DNA from: Clostridium aciditolerans
GTDB lineage: Bacteria > Bacillota > Clostridia > Clostridiales > Clostridiaceae
DNA: 64,000 nucleotides
Assembly (NCBI RefSeq): GCF_016316925.1
Contig: NZ_JAEEGB010000014.1
Location: 156,995-220,994 of the forward strand
Direction: 5' to 3'
Made by a program: the position numbers and the translations under genes. Positions 1-9,128 of this stretch are shown one piece after another. The notes below the pieces were generated by a model, which saw only the letters and a program-made list of their open reading frames with translations, ran no database searches and had not been told where the DNA came from. Every line of letters begins with the position of its first letter. Within the stretch, counting starts at the first letter, position 1.

Positions 1-297
1 TTTGATGAGAATATAGATAACAGCATAACAGGAGTATATGATGACGACTTTATATTCATAAATGAAAGAACTGGTAAAAGACTAGATGTGCAAAGTGTAA
101 ATGTGAATAAAGATAGCAATACAGTTGTGTATAACTTTGGATATGGAGAAATAACACATGGAGATAAAGTTTACATTAGGGCAAATGATATATCTTCAAA
201 TATAAATATAAGAAGTCAGAAAGATAATGGTGGTAACTATACAGTATATAGTCCATCAAGTTATGATCTAAAAATTAGAATAATAACTGCGAGATAG
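1..297 (+). CDS. C-terminal part of a probable surface protein with an Ig-like (SbsA/Big-type) domain
   Basis: The frame is open from base 1 to the TAG at 295-297, giving 98 residues with no start, so the gene begins outside the window. The visible part resembles a bacterial Ig-like module of the SbsA type: it contains FDENID, an INERTGKRLDV stretch and a final beta-rich tail. The C-terminus of the S41 peptidase at 42855 has a related pattern (FNKEV then ETGQRV). A repeat-family half-site starts two bases after the stop. A secreted or wall-bound protein is an inference, because the N-terminus is not visible. Confidence 0.6.
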   Translation, partial: FDENIDNSITGVYDDDFIFINERTGKRLDVQSVNVNKDSNTVVYNFGYGEITHGDKVYIRANDISSNINIRSQKDNGGNYTVYSPSSYDLKIRIITAR

Positions 298-298
298 T

Positions 299-401
299 GG
301 GGACAGTCCGCAATTTTTCAACAGTCTCTTTAGACAAGCTAGGGACAGTTCACAATTTCTCCTCAACTCTATTATGTGAGGAAAAATTGCAGACTGTCCC
401 C
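299..401. repeat. GGGGACAG...AATTTTTC repeat: one half-site plus one palindrome
   Basis: A half-site at 299-319 is followed by an inverted pair, 342-361 against 381-401, that forms a hairpin ending in GACTGTCCCC. The same family recurs at 42682, 45248, 46494, 51014-51164, 52967-53022 and 53810. It lies directly after a stop codon, so the hairpin may also act as a terminator. The family is attributed to the RAYT transposase at 45464. Confidence 0.85.
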
Positions 402-538
402 TTCTTCTTTATAAAATCTTAAGAATTAATTTATAAAAAATTTAGAAATATGCGGTATAATTGTAAATGTAGAAATATATTTAAACTTGTGATAAAATTG
501 TTTCATAATTGAAATATTTTGTCATGAGAGGAAATAGA

Positions 539-991
539 ATGGATAATCAAGAAGTATATGATATTGCTCACGAAATAATAAAAATACTTAAATTGTTGAA
601 AAGAAAAGCAAGTAATCATGTTGAAGGCAAATGTTTAAATATGTCTTCATATATGATATTACATCTGTTAAAAGAAGAACCAAAGAAAACTTTAACTGAA
701 ATCAGTGAGAATTTGGGGCTTCCAAATAGTACTGCATCTGTATTAGTGGATAAGCTTGTGAAAGAAGGTCTTGTTGATAGAGTCAAGGATAGTGCTGATA
801 GAAGAAAAGTTATTATATGCTTAACGGATAAAGCAGTACGTTATTCAAAGGAAATAAAGGATGCACATATCAAAAGTTTTAGTGACCTTTTAAAGCGTGC
901 AAACAATGATGAACTAGAGGATATTTTAAGCGGCTTGAGAATTTTATCAAGGATAATAGAAGAGGGGGATAGCAAATCAAAACTTACATAG
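539..991 (+). CDS. MarR-family transcriptional regulator
   Basis: A 150-residue winged-helix protein of normal MarR length. The wing region is clear: TLTEISENLGLPNSTASVLVDKLVKEGLVDR followed by DRRKVIICLT in the beta-wing. I chose the ATG at 539 because GAGAGGAAA ends 4 bases before it; an in-frame TTG at 509 has no such site. It lies 84 bp upstream of a membrane-fusion protein and MacB-type transporter, so it is probably the local regulator of that efflux operon, responding to a small ligand. The ligand and operator are not visible. Confidence 0.88.
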   Translation: MDNQEVYDIAHEIIKILKLLKRKASNHVEGKCLNMSSYMILHLLKEEPKKTLTEISENLGLPNSTASVLVDKLVKEGLVDRVKDSADRRKVIICLTDKAVRYSKEIKDAHIKSFSDLLKRANNDELEDILSGLRILSRIIEEGDSKSKLT

Positions 992-1074
992 GTATAAAGG
1001 GAAACTAAGGAGACTGTCCACTAAAAAATGTGTTGCATTTTTCTTAATATAAATTAGATAGAAGGGGAAAGAGT

Positions 1075-2415
1075 ATGGGATTAAAAGCAAAATTAGGCAA
1101 AATTAAGTTTAATAAAAAAATTATTATTATAAGTGTTGTTGTACTAGCTATTGTTGGTATAGGAGTATCATCATATGCTAAAGCACAGAAAGCTAAGGTT
1201 AAACAGGTAACTATGGCTAAGGTTACAAAGAAGAAGGTCTTACAATCCGTATCTGCAACTGGAAATGTAGAAGCAAAATATAGAAATGATATAGCATTAA
1301 ATCCTGCACAGAAGGTTGTGAAGGCTTTAGTAACTGAAGGCCAACAGGTAAAAAAGGGAGATGTATTAGTGGAGCTAGATACTTCTGACTATGAAAGTCA
1401 GCTTGAAAAGGCAAAACTAACTTTAGCTAATGCACAAGCTACATTAAACCAATTAACTAAAACAGGATTAGATACAGAGAGAAGCAACGCCCAAAATGGA
1501 CTATCACAAGCACAAATAACTTTGGAAAATGCACAAAGAAATTATGATGATTTAAATAAAAAATATCAACAAAATCAAGGATTACTTAGTCAAGGATACA
1601 TATCACAAAATGATTTTGATGCTTCTAAAAAAGCCTTTGAGGAAGCGGCTAATGCTGTTAAAGGAGCTCAGTCTGCTTTAGCAAATTCACAAAGTGCATT
1701 TAACAATGTCAATGCATCTAGTGGGGACAAAGTAACTGCGCAAAGAACTCAAGTTGCTTTAGCACAGGCGGATATAGATAATTTGACTAAAAAGATAGAA
1801 GATAGCAAACTAAAAGCAAATACCGATGGAATAGTAATAAGAATGGATGCAAAAGAAAATCAATTTCCTAAAGCTGGAGACATGGTTATAGTAGATGATA
1901 ATTCATCATTTAGAGTATCTCTTGATATGACACAGTATGATGCGGTAAAGGTTGTTAAAGGACAAAAGGCAGATATAAAAGTAAAAGGTTCAGATAAAAA
2001 ATATACTGGTCAAGTAACCGATATAGGAGAAATGGCACAAACAAAGACTAATGGTACAGATCAAGATTATAAGGTTAATATTAAAGTAACTATGGACAAT
2101 CCTGATGAAAATGTAAAAGCTGGATATGAAGCGGATTCAGAAATAATAATAAGTCAGAAGGACAGTGCACTTGCAGTAGGCTTTGACGGTATTAAAGAAG
2201 AAAAATCTACAGGCAAAAAATATGTTTACTTAGTGAACAGCAGCAACAAAGTTGAGAAAAAATACATAAAAGCTGGTCTTGAGACAGATTATGATGTAGA
2301 GGTTATAGATGGACTTAAAGACGGAGATAAATATATTGTAAACCCTCCTGAGACTATTCATGAAGGTGATGTAGTTGCAGAAGCAGCAAACAAAAATGGG
2401 GGGACTAAAAAGTGA
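1075..2415 (+). CDS. Membrane-fusion/adaptor protein (HlyD/MacA-like) of an ABC efflux system
   Basis: 446 residues. A single N-terminal membrane anchor lies at about 19-35 after a Lys-rich start. A barrel-sandwich half-motif follows (VKALVTEGQQVKKGDVLVELD, about 83-103), then a long coiled-coil hairpin rich in Ala, Gln and Asn (about 105-240), the second half-motif (ANTDGIVIRM) and beta-barrel domains. In Gram-positives such proteins link a MacB-type transporter to the wall or to substrate. The gene overlaps the ATPase gene by GTGA, which indicates translational coupling. Substrate unknown; drug or peptide efflux is typical of the family. Confidence 0.88.
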   Translation: MGLKAKLGKIKFNKKIIIISVVVLAIVGIGVSSYAKAQKAKVKQVTMAKVTKKKVLQSVSATGNVEAKYRNDIALNPAQKVVKALVTEGQQVKKGDVLVELDTSDYESQLEKAKLTLANAQATLNQLTKTGLDTERSNAQNGLSQAQITLENAQRNYDDLNKKYQQNQGLLSQGYISQNDFDASKKAFEEAANAVKGAQSALANSQSAFNNVNASSGDKVTAQRTQVALAQADIDNLTKKIEDSKLKANTDGIVIRMDAKENQFPKAGDMVIVDDNSSFRVSLDMTQYDAVKVVKGQKADIKVKGSDKKYTGQVTDIGEMAQTKTNGTDQDYKVNIKVTMDNPDENVKAGYEADSEIIISQKDSALAVGFDGIKEEKSTGKKYVYLVNSSNKVEKKYIKAGLETDYDVEVIDGLKDGDKYIVNPPETIHEGDVVAEAANKNGGTKK

Positions 2416-3119
2416 TAATTAAGCTTGAAAACCTCGTTAAAGTATACGATACTGGTGCAATCCAGTTAAAAGCCTTAAAAGGTGTTAATCTTGGAATAGA
2501 GGAAAAGGAATACGTAGCTATAATGGGTGCTTCTGGTTCAGGTAAATCTACATTAATGAATGTACTAGGTTGTTTAGACAAGCTTACTGATGGTAAGTAT
2601 TATTTGGACGGTGTTGATATATCATCTCTTGATGACAACAGCATTGCAGCAATAAGAAACAAAAAGATAGGCTTTGTATTCCAGGCATTCAATCTTCTAC
2701 CAAAGCTTACCGCCTTGGCTAATGTTGAATTACCAATGATGTATGCAGGAGTGTCGAAGCCAGAGAGAGAAAGAAGGGCTAAAATAGCTTTAGGAAGAGT
2801 AGGACTTGCTGATAGAGTTCATCATAAACCAAATGAGTTATCTGGAGGTCAGAAGCAAAGAGTAGCTATAGCAAGGGCTCTTGTAAATGATCCAGCAATA
2901 ATACTTGCGGATGAGCCTACAGGAAATTTAGATAGTACATCAAGCGAAGAAATAATGGGTATATTTCAGGAGCTTAATGATGAAGGAGTAACTATAGTTA
3001 TGGTTACTCACGAGCCAGATATAGCTCAGCATACTAAGAGAGCTATTATGTTTAGAGATGGAAATATTATTTCAGATAATGTGGTAAATAATAGAACCAT
3101 AGTCAGGGGGGATAGCTAA
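2412..3119 (+). CDS. MacB-type ABC transporter ATP-binding protein
   Basis: 235 residues with all ABC ATPase motifs: Walker A GASGSGKST (about 39-47), Q-loop FVFQAFNLLP, signature LSGGQKQRVAIARAL, Walker B IILADEPTGNLD, and the H-loop VTHEPD. The length and GNLDS ending are typical of the LolD/MacB subfamily. It starts with GTG at 2412, inside the stop of the adaptor gene, and its stop overlaps the ATG of the permease by one base. It forms a complex with the next gene product and drives export by a mechanotransmission mechanism (family knowledge). Confidence 0.95.
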   Translation: MIIKLENLVKVYDTGAIQLKALKGVNLGIEEKEYVAIMGASGSGKSTLMNVLGCLDKLTDGKYYLDGVDISSLDDNSIAAIRNKKIGFVFQAFNLLPKLTALANVELPMMYAGVSKPERERRAKIALGRVGLADRVHHKPNELSGGQKQRVAIARALVNDPAIILADEPTGNLDSTSSEEIMGIFQELNDEGVTIVMVTHEPDIAQHTKRAIMFRDGNIISDNVVNNRTIVRGDS

Positions 3120-4330
3120 TGAACATAGCGGAAAGTTTTCAATCTGCACTGCAGAGTGTAAGATCCAATAAACTGAGATCCTTCTTAACTATGCTTGGTA
3201 TAATCATAGGAATATCTTCAGTAATTACCATAGTATCAATAGGTGATGGAGCAAAACAATATATTACAGGTCAGTTTGAGAGTATTGGAACAAATTTAGT
3301 TAATCTTAAGATGAATTCCACTACTGATGATATAGAAAAGAGAGATTATTATACCTTAGATGACATACAACTTTTAAAAGAAAAAATACCTGAAGTTACC
3401 TCTGTGGTAGCTGATATTGGTGGTTCCGGTAATTTAAAAACGGAGAATAATAAATCAAAGCGTATGAGCGTTGTTGGTACAACTGCTGACTCAATGAAGC
3501 TTTACAGCATAAAAATTATAAAAGGAAGATATTTAAATGAAACAGATATAAATGCAGCAAAAAATGTGGCTGCAATAGATGATAAAACTGCTGTAAAACT
3601 TTTTGGAGATACTGATGTGGTAGGAAAAAGAGCTAAATTGAGTATGGGGGATAAAACTATCAATGTAAATATCATAGGGGTATTCCAAGATACAAATGCA
3701 TCTCTTGGTGGAATGGCTGGAGATAATGCGCCTGGATTTATGGTGCTTCCTATAAGCATAGGGGATAAAATATTTAAGTATACTGATATAAGCAGGATGG
3801 CAGTAACACTTTCAGATATGAAGAATGCAGACCAGATAAGTGCTAAAATGATAAGAATTATTGAAAATAAGCACCAAAATAAAGGTAAATACTCTGCTGA
3901 GCAAGGTTTTAAAGAATTAGATACTATAAACAAAGTGTTAAATATGTTAACCTTAGGACTTGGAGCTATAGCGGCTATATCACTATTAGTTGGTGGCATA
4001 GGAGTTATGAATATAATGCTTGTATCTGTTACAGAAAGAACTAGAGAAATAGGTATAAGGAAAGCCATAGGAGCAAAGACAAAGGATATTAAGATACAGT
4101 TTTTAATGGAGTCTGTAATATTATGTTTAATAGGAGGAACTATCGGAACTATAATTGGTATATCCTTAGGTAAGGTTGCTAGCTCCTTTATGCATGTAGA
4201 TATTCCAGTGTCAATTAGAGTAATATTGATAGCATTTGGGTTCTCTTCAGCAGTTGGTATTTTCTTCGGATTATACCCTGCAAGTAAGGCAGCGAAACTT
4301 GATCCTATCGAAGCATTAAGGTACGAGTAA
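3119..4330 (+). CDS. MacB-type ABC transporter permease (FtsX family)
   Basis: 403 residues with the classic MacB layout: first membrane helix at about 20-42 (RSFLTMLGIIIGISSVITIVSIG), a large extracytoplasmic MacB_PCD domain, then three helices in an FtsX domain, including IGVMNIMLVSVTERTREIGIRKAIGA, the coupling region for the ATPase. It is the last gene of the marR-linked operon and is followed 7 bp later by a strong terminator. Distinct from the shorter FtsX-type permeases at 6070 and 37592. Confidence 0.94.
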   Translation: MNIAESFQSALQSVRSNKLRSFLTMLGIIIGISSVITIVSIGDGAKQYITGQFESIGTNLVNLKMNSTTDDIEKRDYYTLDDIQLLKEKIPEVTSVVADIGGSGNLKTENNKSKRMSVVGTTADSMKLYSIKIIKGRYLNETDINAAKNVAAIDDKTAVKLFGDTDVVGKRAKLSMGDKTINVNIIGVFQDTNASLGGMAGDNAPGFMVLPISIGDKIFKYTDISRMAVTLSDMKNADQISAKMIRIIENKHQNKGKYSAEQGFKELDTINKVLNMLTLGLGAIAAISLLVGGIGVMNIMLVSVTERTREIGIRKAIGAKTKDIKIQFLMESVILCLIGGTIGTIIGISLGKVASSFMHVDIPVSIRVILIAFGFSSAVGIFFGLYPASKAAKLDPIEALRYE

Positions 4331-4337
4331 TATTAGT

Positions 4338-4376
4338 CAGCTAATAAGTGAAAAGTCATTTATTAGCTGCTTTTTT
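4338..4376 (+). terminator. Rho-independent terminator of the MacAB-like operon
   Basis: A perfect 10-bp inverted repeat, CAGCTAATAA (4338-4347) against TTATTAGCTG (4360-4369), followed by a C and then TTTTTT. The stretch 4377-4608 after it holds no convincing gene; there is an 11-bp hairpin with one mismatch at 4523-4552. Confidence 0.9.
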
Positions 4377-4608
4377 GTAAATTATGATAGCGGTCTCATT
4401 TAGATATTGTAAGATTCGATGATGAGTATGGCAGAGAATAGAAGAATCCTGCGTCAGAGAGGGTATAATATATAGCAGGTGGATTACAATAATATGGATG
4501 AGGCACTAATGAGAGCTAAGACAGGAATAACAGATAAAATTCTGCTATTCCTTATTTATATGATACTATATTTATAAAGATTTTAGATATCTGCTTGAGG
4601 AGGGTGTA

Positions 4609-5244
4609 ATGAGAAAGAGAGAAGATAAAAAGACAAAGAGGGTATTACTGATTATAATTGTAGGGATAATCATTGCTTGTGGTGTATTCTTTAAACTCCT
4701 AACGTGGAATTCATCATATGCTGCTCCAAGTGCAAAGTTATCTCATGAATTTATAGCCAATGTAGTAAAATCTCAAAGTACTGGAATATTAGAATTAAAT
4801 AATGAAGACTTAAATTCCATAATAAAGACTTATATTGATAAGAAAAGCTATGGGAATTTAAATATCAAAGCTGTTCATGGAGAAATAGCCGACAAGGAAT
4901 TAAATTTTTACATTCCCTTTAGTTATAAGGGAGTAGATTTTCTTTTTTCATCAAAAGGTACTATAACCTTTAAGGATAATAAGGTGAAGTATAATCCAGA
5001 AAAACTTTATGTTGGGAAGGTTCCTATACCAAGAGAGTATGTTTTAAATAAGCTTAGTGGTTTATTGCATGGAGGCGTTTCCGTAGAGGATTCTAATATA
5101 TGCTTAGATGCAAGTGTGATACCACTAAAAGTAAATAATGTTTATGTAAAAGATAGCAAGATTGTTCTTGAAGTTAAAAAATTTGATACTACTAATAATA
5201 GTAAGTTGAAATTTTTAGAAGAGTTACTTAAATATATTCATTAA
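4609..5244 (+). CDS. Membrane-anchored protein, DUF2140 (YpmS)-like
   Basis: 211 residues. A Lys/Arg-rich cytoplasmic N-terminus leads into a single membrane helix (VLLIIIVGIIIACGVFF, about 12-28), followed by an extracytoplasmic domain rich in beta strands. The shape, with one anchor then alternating polar/hydrophobic strands and ELNNEDLN early on, is like the DUF2140/YpmS family of unknown function, but I rest this on general likeness only. GAGGAGG upstream supports the ATG. It stands alone between two transporter operons with a short hairpin terminator after it. Confidence 0.6.
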   Translation: MRKREDKKTKRVLLIIIVGIIIACGVFFKLLTWNSSYAAPSAKLSHEFIANVVKSQSTGILELNNEDLNSIIKTYIDKKSYGNLNIKAVHGEIADKELNFYIPFSYKGVDFLFSSKGTITFKDNKVKYNPEKLYVGKVPIPREYVLNKLSGLLHGGVSVEDSNICLDASVIPLKVNNVYVKDSKIVLEVKKFDTTNNSKLKFLEELLKYIH

Positions 5245-5273
5245 TACGCTGATCAGTGAAACTCAAACAACAT

Positions 5274-5294
5274 ACAGCCAAAAGGCTGTTTTTG
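5274..5294 (+). terminator. Short hairpin terminator
   Basis: ACAGCC (5274-5279) pairs with GGCTGT (5284-5289) across a 4-base loop and is followed by a T run broken by one G. The stem is short, so strength is uncertain. Confidence 0.6.
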
Positions 5295-5367
5295 TTTTAG
5301 TTTTAATATGTTAAAATGTAGATAGAAAATTTTAGCATATATTCAATTTTGAACTTATGGGGGAAGT

Positions 5368-6066
5368 ATGGGAAGCATTATAGAATTAGAAAATATAAAT
5401 AAGATATACGGGAAATCTATTAAAACTCAAGTGCTTTATGATGTAAATTTATCCTTTGAAGAAGGGTCGTTTAATTCTATAATAGGATCCTCAGGTAGTG
5501 GCAAAACTACTCTGTTAAATATAATGGGCACTTTAGATAAACCTACTAGTGGACAAGTATATATTGATAATAAAAGAATAAATGGTATGAGTAGAGCTGC
5601 ATTAGCTTCTCTTAGGAATAGAAAAATAGGATTTATATTTCAATTTCACTATCTGCTGCCAGAATTTAATGCCATAGAGAATGTGCTTATGCCTTATACA
5701 ATAAAGAGATTTTTTTATGGGAAAAAAATTCGTGAAAAGGGTGAAGAACTTTTGGATTTAGTAGGATTATCTGAATTTAAGAATAAAAAAGTTTGCGACC
5801 TATCAGGAGGTCAACAGCAAAGAGTTGCAATTGCTAGAGCTCTTATGAACGAACCTAAAATTATACTAGCAGATGAACCAACAGGAAACTTAGATTCCAA
5901 ATCTGCTAAGGCTGTATATGATGTGTTTAGGGAGATAAACAAAAGATTTAAAACTACTTTTATAATTATAACTCATGATGATAGGATAGCTAAAGAAGCA
6001 GATAGAATAATAAAAATAAGGGATGGTATGGTTTCTGACATAAATTATGCTAATGAAAGGAAATAG
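5368..6066 (+). CDS. ABC transporter ATP-binding protein, LolD/MacB subfamily (copy 1)
   Basis: 232 residues. Walker A GSSGSGKTT (about 38-46), Q-loop IFQFHYLLPEF, signature LSGGQQQRVAIARAL, Walker B IILADEPTGNLDSK and switch histidine ITHDD are all present. It is closely paralogous to the ATPase at 38739 (same FQFHYLLPEFNA and LMPYTIKRFFYGKK-type stretches). The partner permease begins 3 bp after its stop, in the reverse order to the second copy, where the permease comes first. The substrate is unknown; this pair has no adaptor gene. Confidence 0.93.
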   Translation: MGSIIELENINKIYGKSIKTQVLYDVNLSFEEGSFNSIIGSSGSGKTTLLNIMGTLDKPTSGQVYIDNKRINGMSRAALASLRNRKIGFIFQFHYLLPEFNAIENVLMPYTIKRFFYGKKIREKGEELLDLVGLSEFKNKKVCDLSGGQQQRVAIARALMNEPKIILADEPTGNLDSKSAKAVYDVFREINKRFKTTFIIITHDDRIAKEADRIIKIRDGMVSDINYANERK

Positions 6067-6069
6067 ATA

Positions 6070-7227
6070 ATGTTTGCATCACTAAGGATAGCATGGAGGT
6101 TCTTAAAAGATAGTAAGGCACAAACCATGATTATAATATTAGGAATAGCTATAGGGGTATCCGTCCAAATATTTATTGGACTTCTAAGCAAAGGACTTGA
6201 AACTACATTATTAAACAAGTTCATAGGTAACTCACCACATATAACAGTATATTTTGCTAAGGGAGGAATGGAAGACTGGCAAAGTAAAAAGAGCAAAATA
6301 AAAGTTGTGAGCAAGGATATAGATGTAGTGGCTCCAGTAGCTGAACAACAAGCTTTTATAAAGCTCACAGATATAAAAGAACCTGCTAGAATAAGAGGAT
6401 TTATACCTGAGGACCTTAATAAGTTATATGGTATTAAGAGCAAAATTTATGAAGGTAAAATGATAGAAAATAACGGACAAGCATTGATTGGTAAAGAGCT
6501 TAAAGAAAGACTTGATTTAAAATTAGGAGATAAACTTAACATAGTAACAATAGATAAAAGGAATATTGAGCTTACAATAGTGGGCTTTTATGACTTGGAA
6601 TCAGCAGGATTAAATAGGTTTTGGATTTTTACAGACTTAAAAACTGCCCAAGATTTAATAGGTTTTGGAGATAAAGTCACCTCTATAGAGATTGGCGTTG
6701 TAAACCCATATTTAGCGGATAGTTTATCGAAAAAGGTTAGCAATTCTCTTAATGATAAGGATATAAAAGTACAAAATTGGAAAGATGAGAATAAACTTTT
6801 ACTTAGTGGAATAATAGGACAAAAGATATGTACTGTAATAATTCAGTTTTTTGTTCTTCTGGCGGCTGTACTAAGCATAGTAAGTGTGCTTGGCATAACT
6901 GTAACTCAAAAGTATAAGCAAATAGGTATATTAAAGGCTATGGGGATAAGAGATGGTTCTGCTGCATTTATATTTTTAATGCAGGCCTTTGTTTTAGGAA
7001 TCATAGGAACTGCGCTAGGGGTAGGACTTGCTATGATGTACATAAAAGGTTTTAATACATATATAGTAACAACAGAGGGAAAGCCAGTAGTAGATATTGT
7101 TATAGATAATAAGTTTATAATTGTTTCTGCTTTAATTGATATAGCAGCCTCAACTTTAGCTGCATTTTTACCTGCTGTAAAAACTTATAGATTAAGTCCT
7201 GTTGAGATAATAAAAAATGGAAACTAG
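6070..7227 (+). CDS. FtsX-type ABC permease (LolC/E-like, copy 1)
   Basis: 385 residues: N-terminal helix (MIIILGIAIGVSVQIFIGLL, about 20-39), an extracytoplasmic domain of about 200 residues, then three helices with QKYKQIGILKAMG, the expected ATPase-coupling loop. It is a close paralogue of the permease at 37592 (shared GLLSKGLE, GFGDKVTSIEIGV and TDLKTAQDL). It ends 77 bp before cpsB. Function unknown; in Firmicutes such pairs export lipids or peptides, or regulate wall enzymes. Confidence 0.9.
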   Translation: MFASLRIAWRFLKDSKAQTMIIILGIAIGVSVQIFIGLLSKGLETTLLNKFIGNSPHITVYFAKGGMEDWQSKKSKIKVVSKDIDVVAPVAEQQAFIKLTDIKEPARIRGFIPEDLNKLYGIKSKIYEGKMIENNGQALIGKELKERLDLKLGDKLNIVTIDKRNIELTIVGFYDLESAGLNRFWIFTDLKTAQDLIGFGDKVTSIEIGVVNPYLADSLSKKVSNSLNDKDIKVQNWKDENKLLLSGIIGQKICTVIIQFFVLLAAVLSIVSVLGITVTQKYKQIGILKAMGIRDGSAAFIFLMQAFVLGIIGTALGVGLAMMYIKGFNTYIVTTEGKPVVDIVIDNKFIIVSALIDIAASTLAAFLPAVKTYRLSPVEIIKNGN

Positions 7228-7304
7228 AATTGAATAGGGAAATAAATTAATAAAAAAGAAAAAATATTAAACCTAAAAAGGTAGAACAATAAAGGTGATA
7301 AAAT

Positions 7305-8072
7305 ATGATAGATTTACATAGTCATATATTACCGGGCATAGATGACGGAGCAAAAGAAATGGCTGTAACCATGGAAATGCTGCAAATTGCAGTTAAGGAT
7401 GGTACAAAGAAGATTGCAGCCACTCCTCATTTTTATACAGGTTACTATGAAAATATCTATGAAGATGTGTATAAGCTTGTAAAGGAAATTAACGTTAAAG
7501 CCAAAGAAAAAGGAATAGATGTAGATGTAGTTCCAGGACAAGAAATATTTTTGGACAAACATACATTAGAGTTCTACAAAGGCGGAGTTATAAAGGGAAT
7601 AGGTGAAACAAGATATATGCTAATAGAACTTTCAATGGAAAGAATGCCTAAGGATGCCTTGGATATTATATATGAGCTTAAAATAGAAGGAGTAGTCCCT
7701 ATAATTGCTCATCCGGAAAGATATAATTATATAATAGAAAAACCTTCTAGTATAAATGAGTTCATAGCAGAAGGTTGTTTTTTTCAAATAAATTCAGGAA
7801 GTATCAGTGGTATGTTTGGTAAGAGAATACAAAGAATCTCTCAAATGTTTATTCAGCATGGAGTATGTGATTTTATAGCCTCAGATGCTCATTCTACTGG
7901 CATGAGATCACCAAAAATGAAAGAAACTTTAGAGCAGTTGGAAAGCTTAAATCATGTTTTATATGAAAATGTCATAAATAATGCTGAAAAGCTTTTAAAT
8001 AACTCTGAAATATATTCAAGAGCAGAAAAAATTAAAGAAAAAAAAGGACTATTTAGTTTTTTCAAGAGATAG
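7305..8072 (+). CDS. PHP-domain tyrosine-protein phosphatase (CpsB/YwqE family)
   Basis: 255 residues, the usual length. The metal ligands of the PHP fold are visible in order: HSHILPGIDDG at the N-terminus, ATPHFY (about 40), PGQEI (about 76), AHPERY (about 143) and SDAHS (about 198). These Mn-dependent enzymes dephosphorylate the Tyr-rich tail of BY-kinases and so control capsule or EPS polymer length. The matching kinase is at 13699, about 5.6 kb away, with sigI-rsgI and two wall proteins in between. A terminator follows the gene. Confidence 0.92.
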   Translation: MIDLHSHILPGIDDGAKEMAVTMEMLQIAVKDGTKKIAATPHFYTGYYENIYEDVYKLVKEINVKAKEKGIDVDVVPGQEIFLDKHTLEFYKGGVIKGIGETRYMLIELSMERMPKDALDIIYELKIEGVVPIIAHPERYNYIIEKPSSINEFIAEGCFFQINSGSISGMFGKRIQRISQMFIQHGVCDFIASDAHSTGMRSPKMKETLEQLESLNHVLYENVINNAEKLLNNSEIYSRAEKIKEKKGLFSFFKR

Positions 8073-8114
8073 AGAATTGAAAACAGTTAAGATAATTAGC
8101 GAAGGAAGTAGAAG

Positions 8115-8154
8115 TACATTTGGAAGTTAAATAACTTTCAAATGTATTTTTTTT
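8115..8154 (+). terminator. Rho-independent terminator after cpsB
   Basis: TACATTTGGAAGTTA (8115-8129) pairs with TAACTTTCAAATGTA (8132-8146) with one G-T pair, followed by eight T. The rest of the interval to 8413 holds no gene I can support and presumably carries the sigI promoter. Confidence 0.9.
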
Positions 8155-8413
8155 GTAAAGAATTTTTTGAAAATAGCAATATAAGAGTGTAAAAGAAATT
8201 TACAATATTACTAGAACAAATTATAATGTTATCAAGAACTAAACGTTATCATCTTTACTAATTGAGAGATGAAAGCTAAAAGGACGGTACGTAATATTTG
8301 CTGACAACATAAGGGGTGTGACAATAAAATCAAGGAAATGTCATTATATACCTTAATTTGCAAAGACTACATAGCGAATAGATATTAAGTAGTTTCGAAG
8401 TGAGGTGGTAATG

Positions 8414-9118
8414 ATGTTTTTCTTTAAGAGATCTCTTGAAGAAAGAGTAGAAAAAGCGAAAAAAGATAAAGAAGAATTAAATAAATTAATTGAAATATAT
8501 AAACCTTTTATAGCTAGTACTATTCAGAAAAAAACAGGAAGATTTCTGCAATACGGATATGATGATGAACTTACCATTGGTATGATGGCATTTAAAGAAG
8601 CTGTAGATTCATATGATAAGAATAAAGGAAAATTTTTAAACTTTGCTAAAATGGTTATTAATCTTAGATGTATAGACTATTATAGGAAAAATGAAAAATA
8701 TAAAGAAATGATATATTTGCAAGGGCTTTATGAATCGGAGAATGAAGTAGCATGTAGCCAGATAGAAAATAAGGCAATTGAAGAATATAAAAATCAAGAA
8801 GAGAATAAAATGAGAAAATTGGAAATTCAAGAATACGAGAAGGAATTAAAAAAATGGGGAATTGAATTTTTGGAGTTGGTACAAGCTTCGCCAAAACAAG
8901 AAAAGCTTAAAAATCTTTATAAAGAAGTCGCTCAATTTATCGTACGTGAATCAGATGTATTAGATAACTTAGTAAGTACAAAAAGATTACCGATAAAAGA
9001 AATACAGCAAAATATTCCTATTCATCGTAAAAAAATAGAGAGAGGACGAATTTATATTATAGCACTGGTAATTGTGTTAATCGGGGATTATAAATTTATA
9101 CGAGAGTACATAGAGTGA
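8414..9118 (+). CDS. sigI: RNA polymerase sigma factor SigI
   Basis: 234 residues. The region-2 core is recognisable (DELTIGMMAFKEAVDSYDKNKGKFLNFAKMVINLRCIDYYRK, the -10-binding and core-binding part). The C-terminus carries the SigI-specific domain (KEVAQFIVRESDVLDNLVSTKRLPIKEI) instead of a usual sigma region 4. GAGGTGG at 8402-8408 fits the ATG at 8414; an ATG at 8411 and a GTG at 8405 are also in frame. The anti-sigma gene rsgI follows after 10 bp, the standard SigI arrangement. Five SigI-like promoters nearby suggest it controls the EPS locus. Confidence 0.92.
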   Translation: MFFFKRSLEERVEKAKKDKEELNKLIEIYKPFIASTIQKKTGRFLQYGYDDELTIGMMAFKEAVDSYDKNKGKFLNFAKMVINLRCIDYYRKNEKYKEMIYLQGLYESENEVACSQIENKAIEEYKNQEENKMRKLEIQEYEKELKKWGIEFLELVQASPKQEKLKNLYKEVAQFIVRESDVLDNLVSTKRLPIKEIQQNIPIHRKKIERGRIYIIALVIVLIGDYKFIREYIE

Positions 9119-9128
9119 AGGTGAAAGT

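Noticed and set aside
1008-1043. Degenerate GACTGTCC ... GCATTTTTC between marR and the adaptor gene
   Set aside because: It has pieces of the REP-like repeat but in the wrong relative order and spacing; it may be an old remnant and I cannot support it.
1722-1745. GGGGACAAAG in the adaptor gene, and GGGGACAGCTC near 43590 and GGGGACACAATA near 44841
   Set aside because: Only 9-12 bases match the repeat and the A/T part is missing, so chance or codon use explains them.
4523-4552. 11-bp hairpin and a 27-codon frame before the DUF2140-like gene
   Set aside because: The hairpin has a mismatch and no T run, and the frame lacks a ribosome site; neither is convincing.
8276-8320. Minus-strand ACCCC ... 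CGTA resembling a SigI site
   Set aside because: The gap is 21-22 bases rather than 19-20, there is no T/A-rich tail like the others, and it points toward the end of cpsB with no minus-strand gene to drive.
8350-8378. ACCT ... CGAA upstream of sigI as an autoregulatory promoter
   Set aside because: The box is ACCT, the gap is 21 bases and the T/A-rich tail is poor. Autoregulation is plausible for SigI but this site is not good enough to list.
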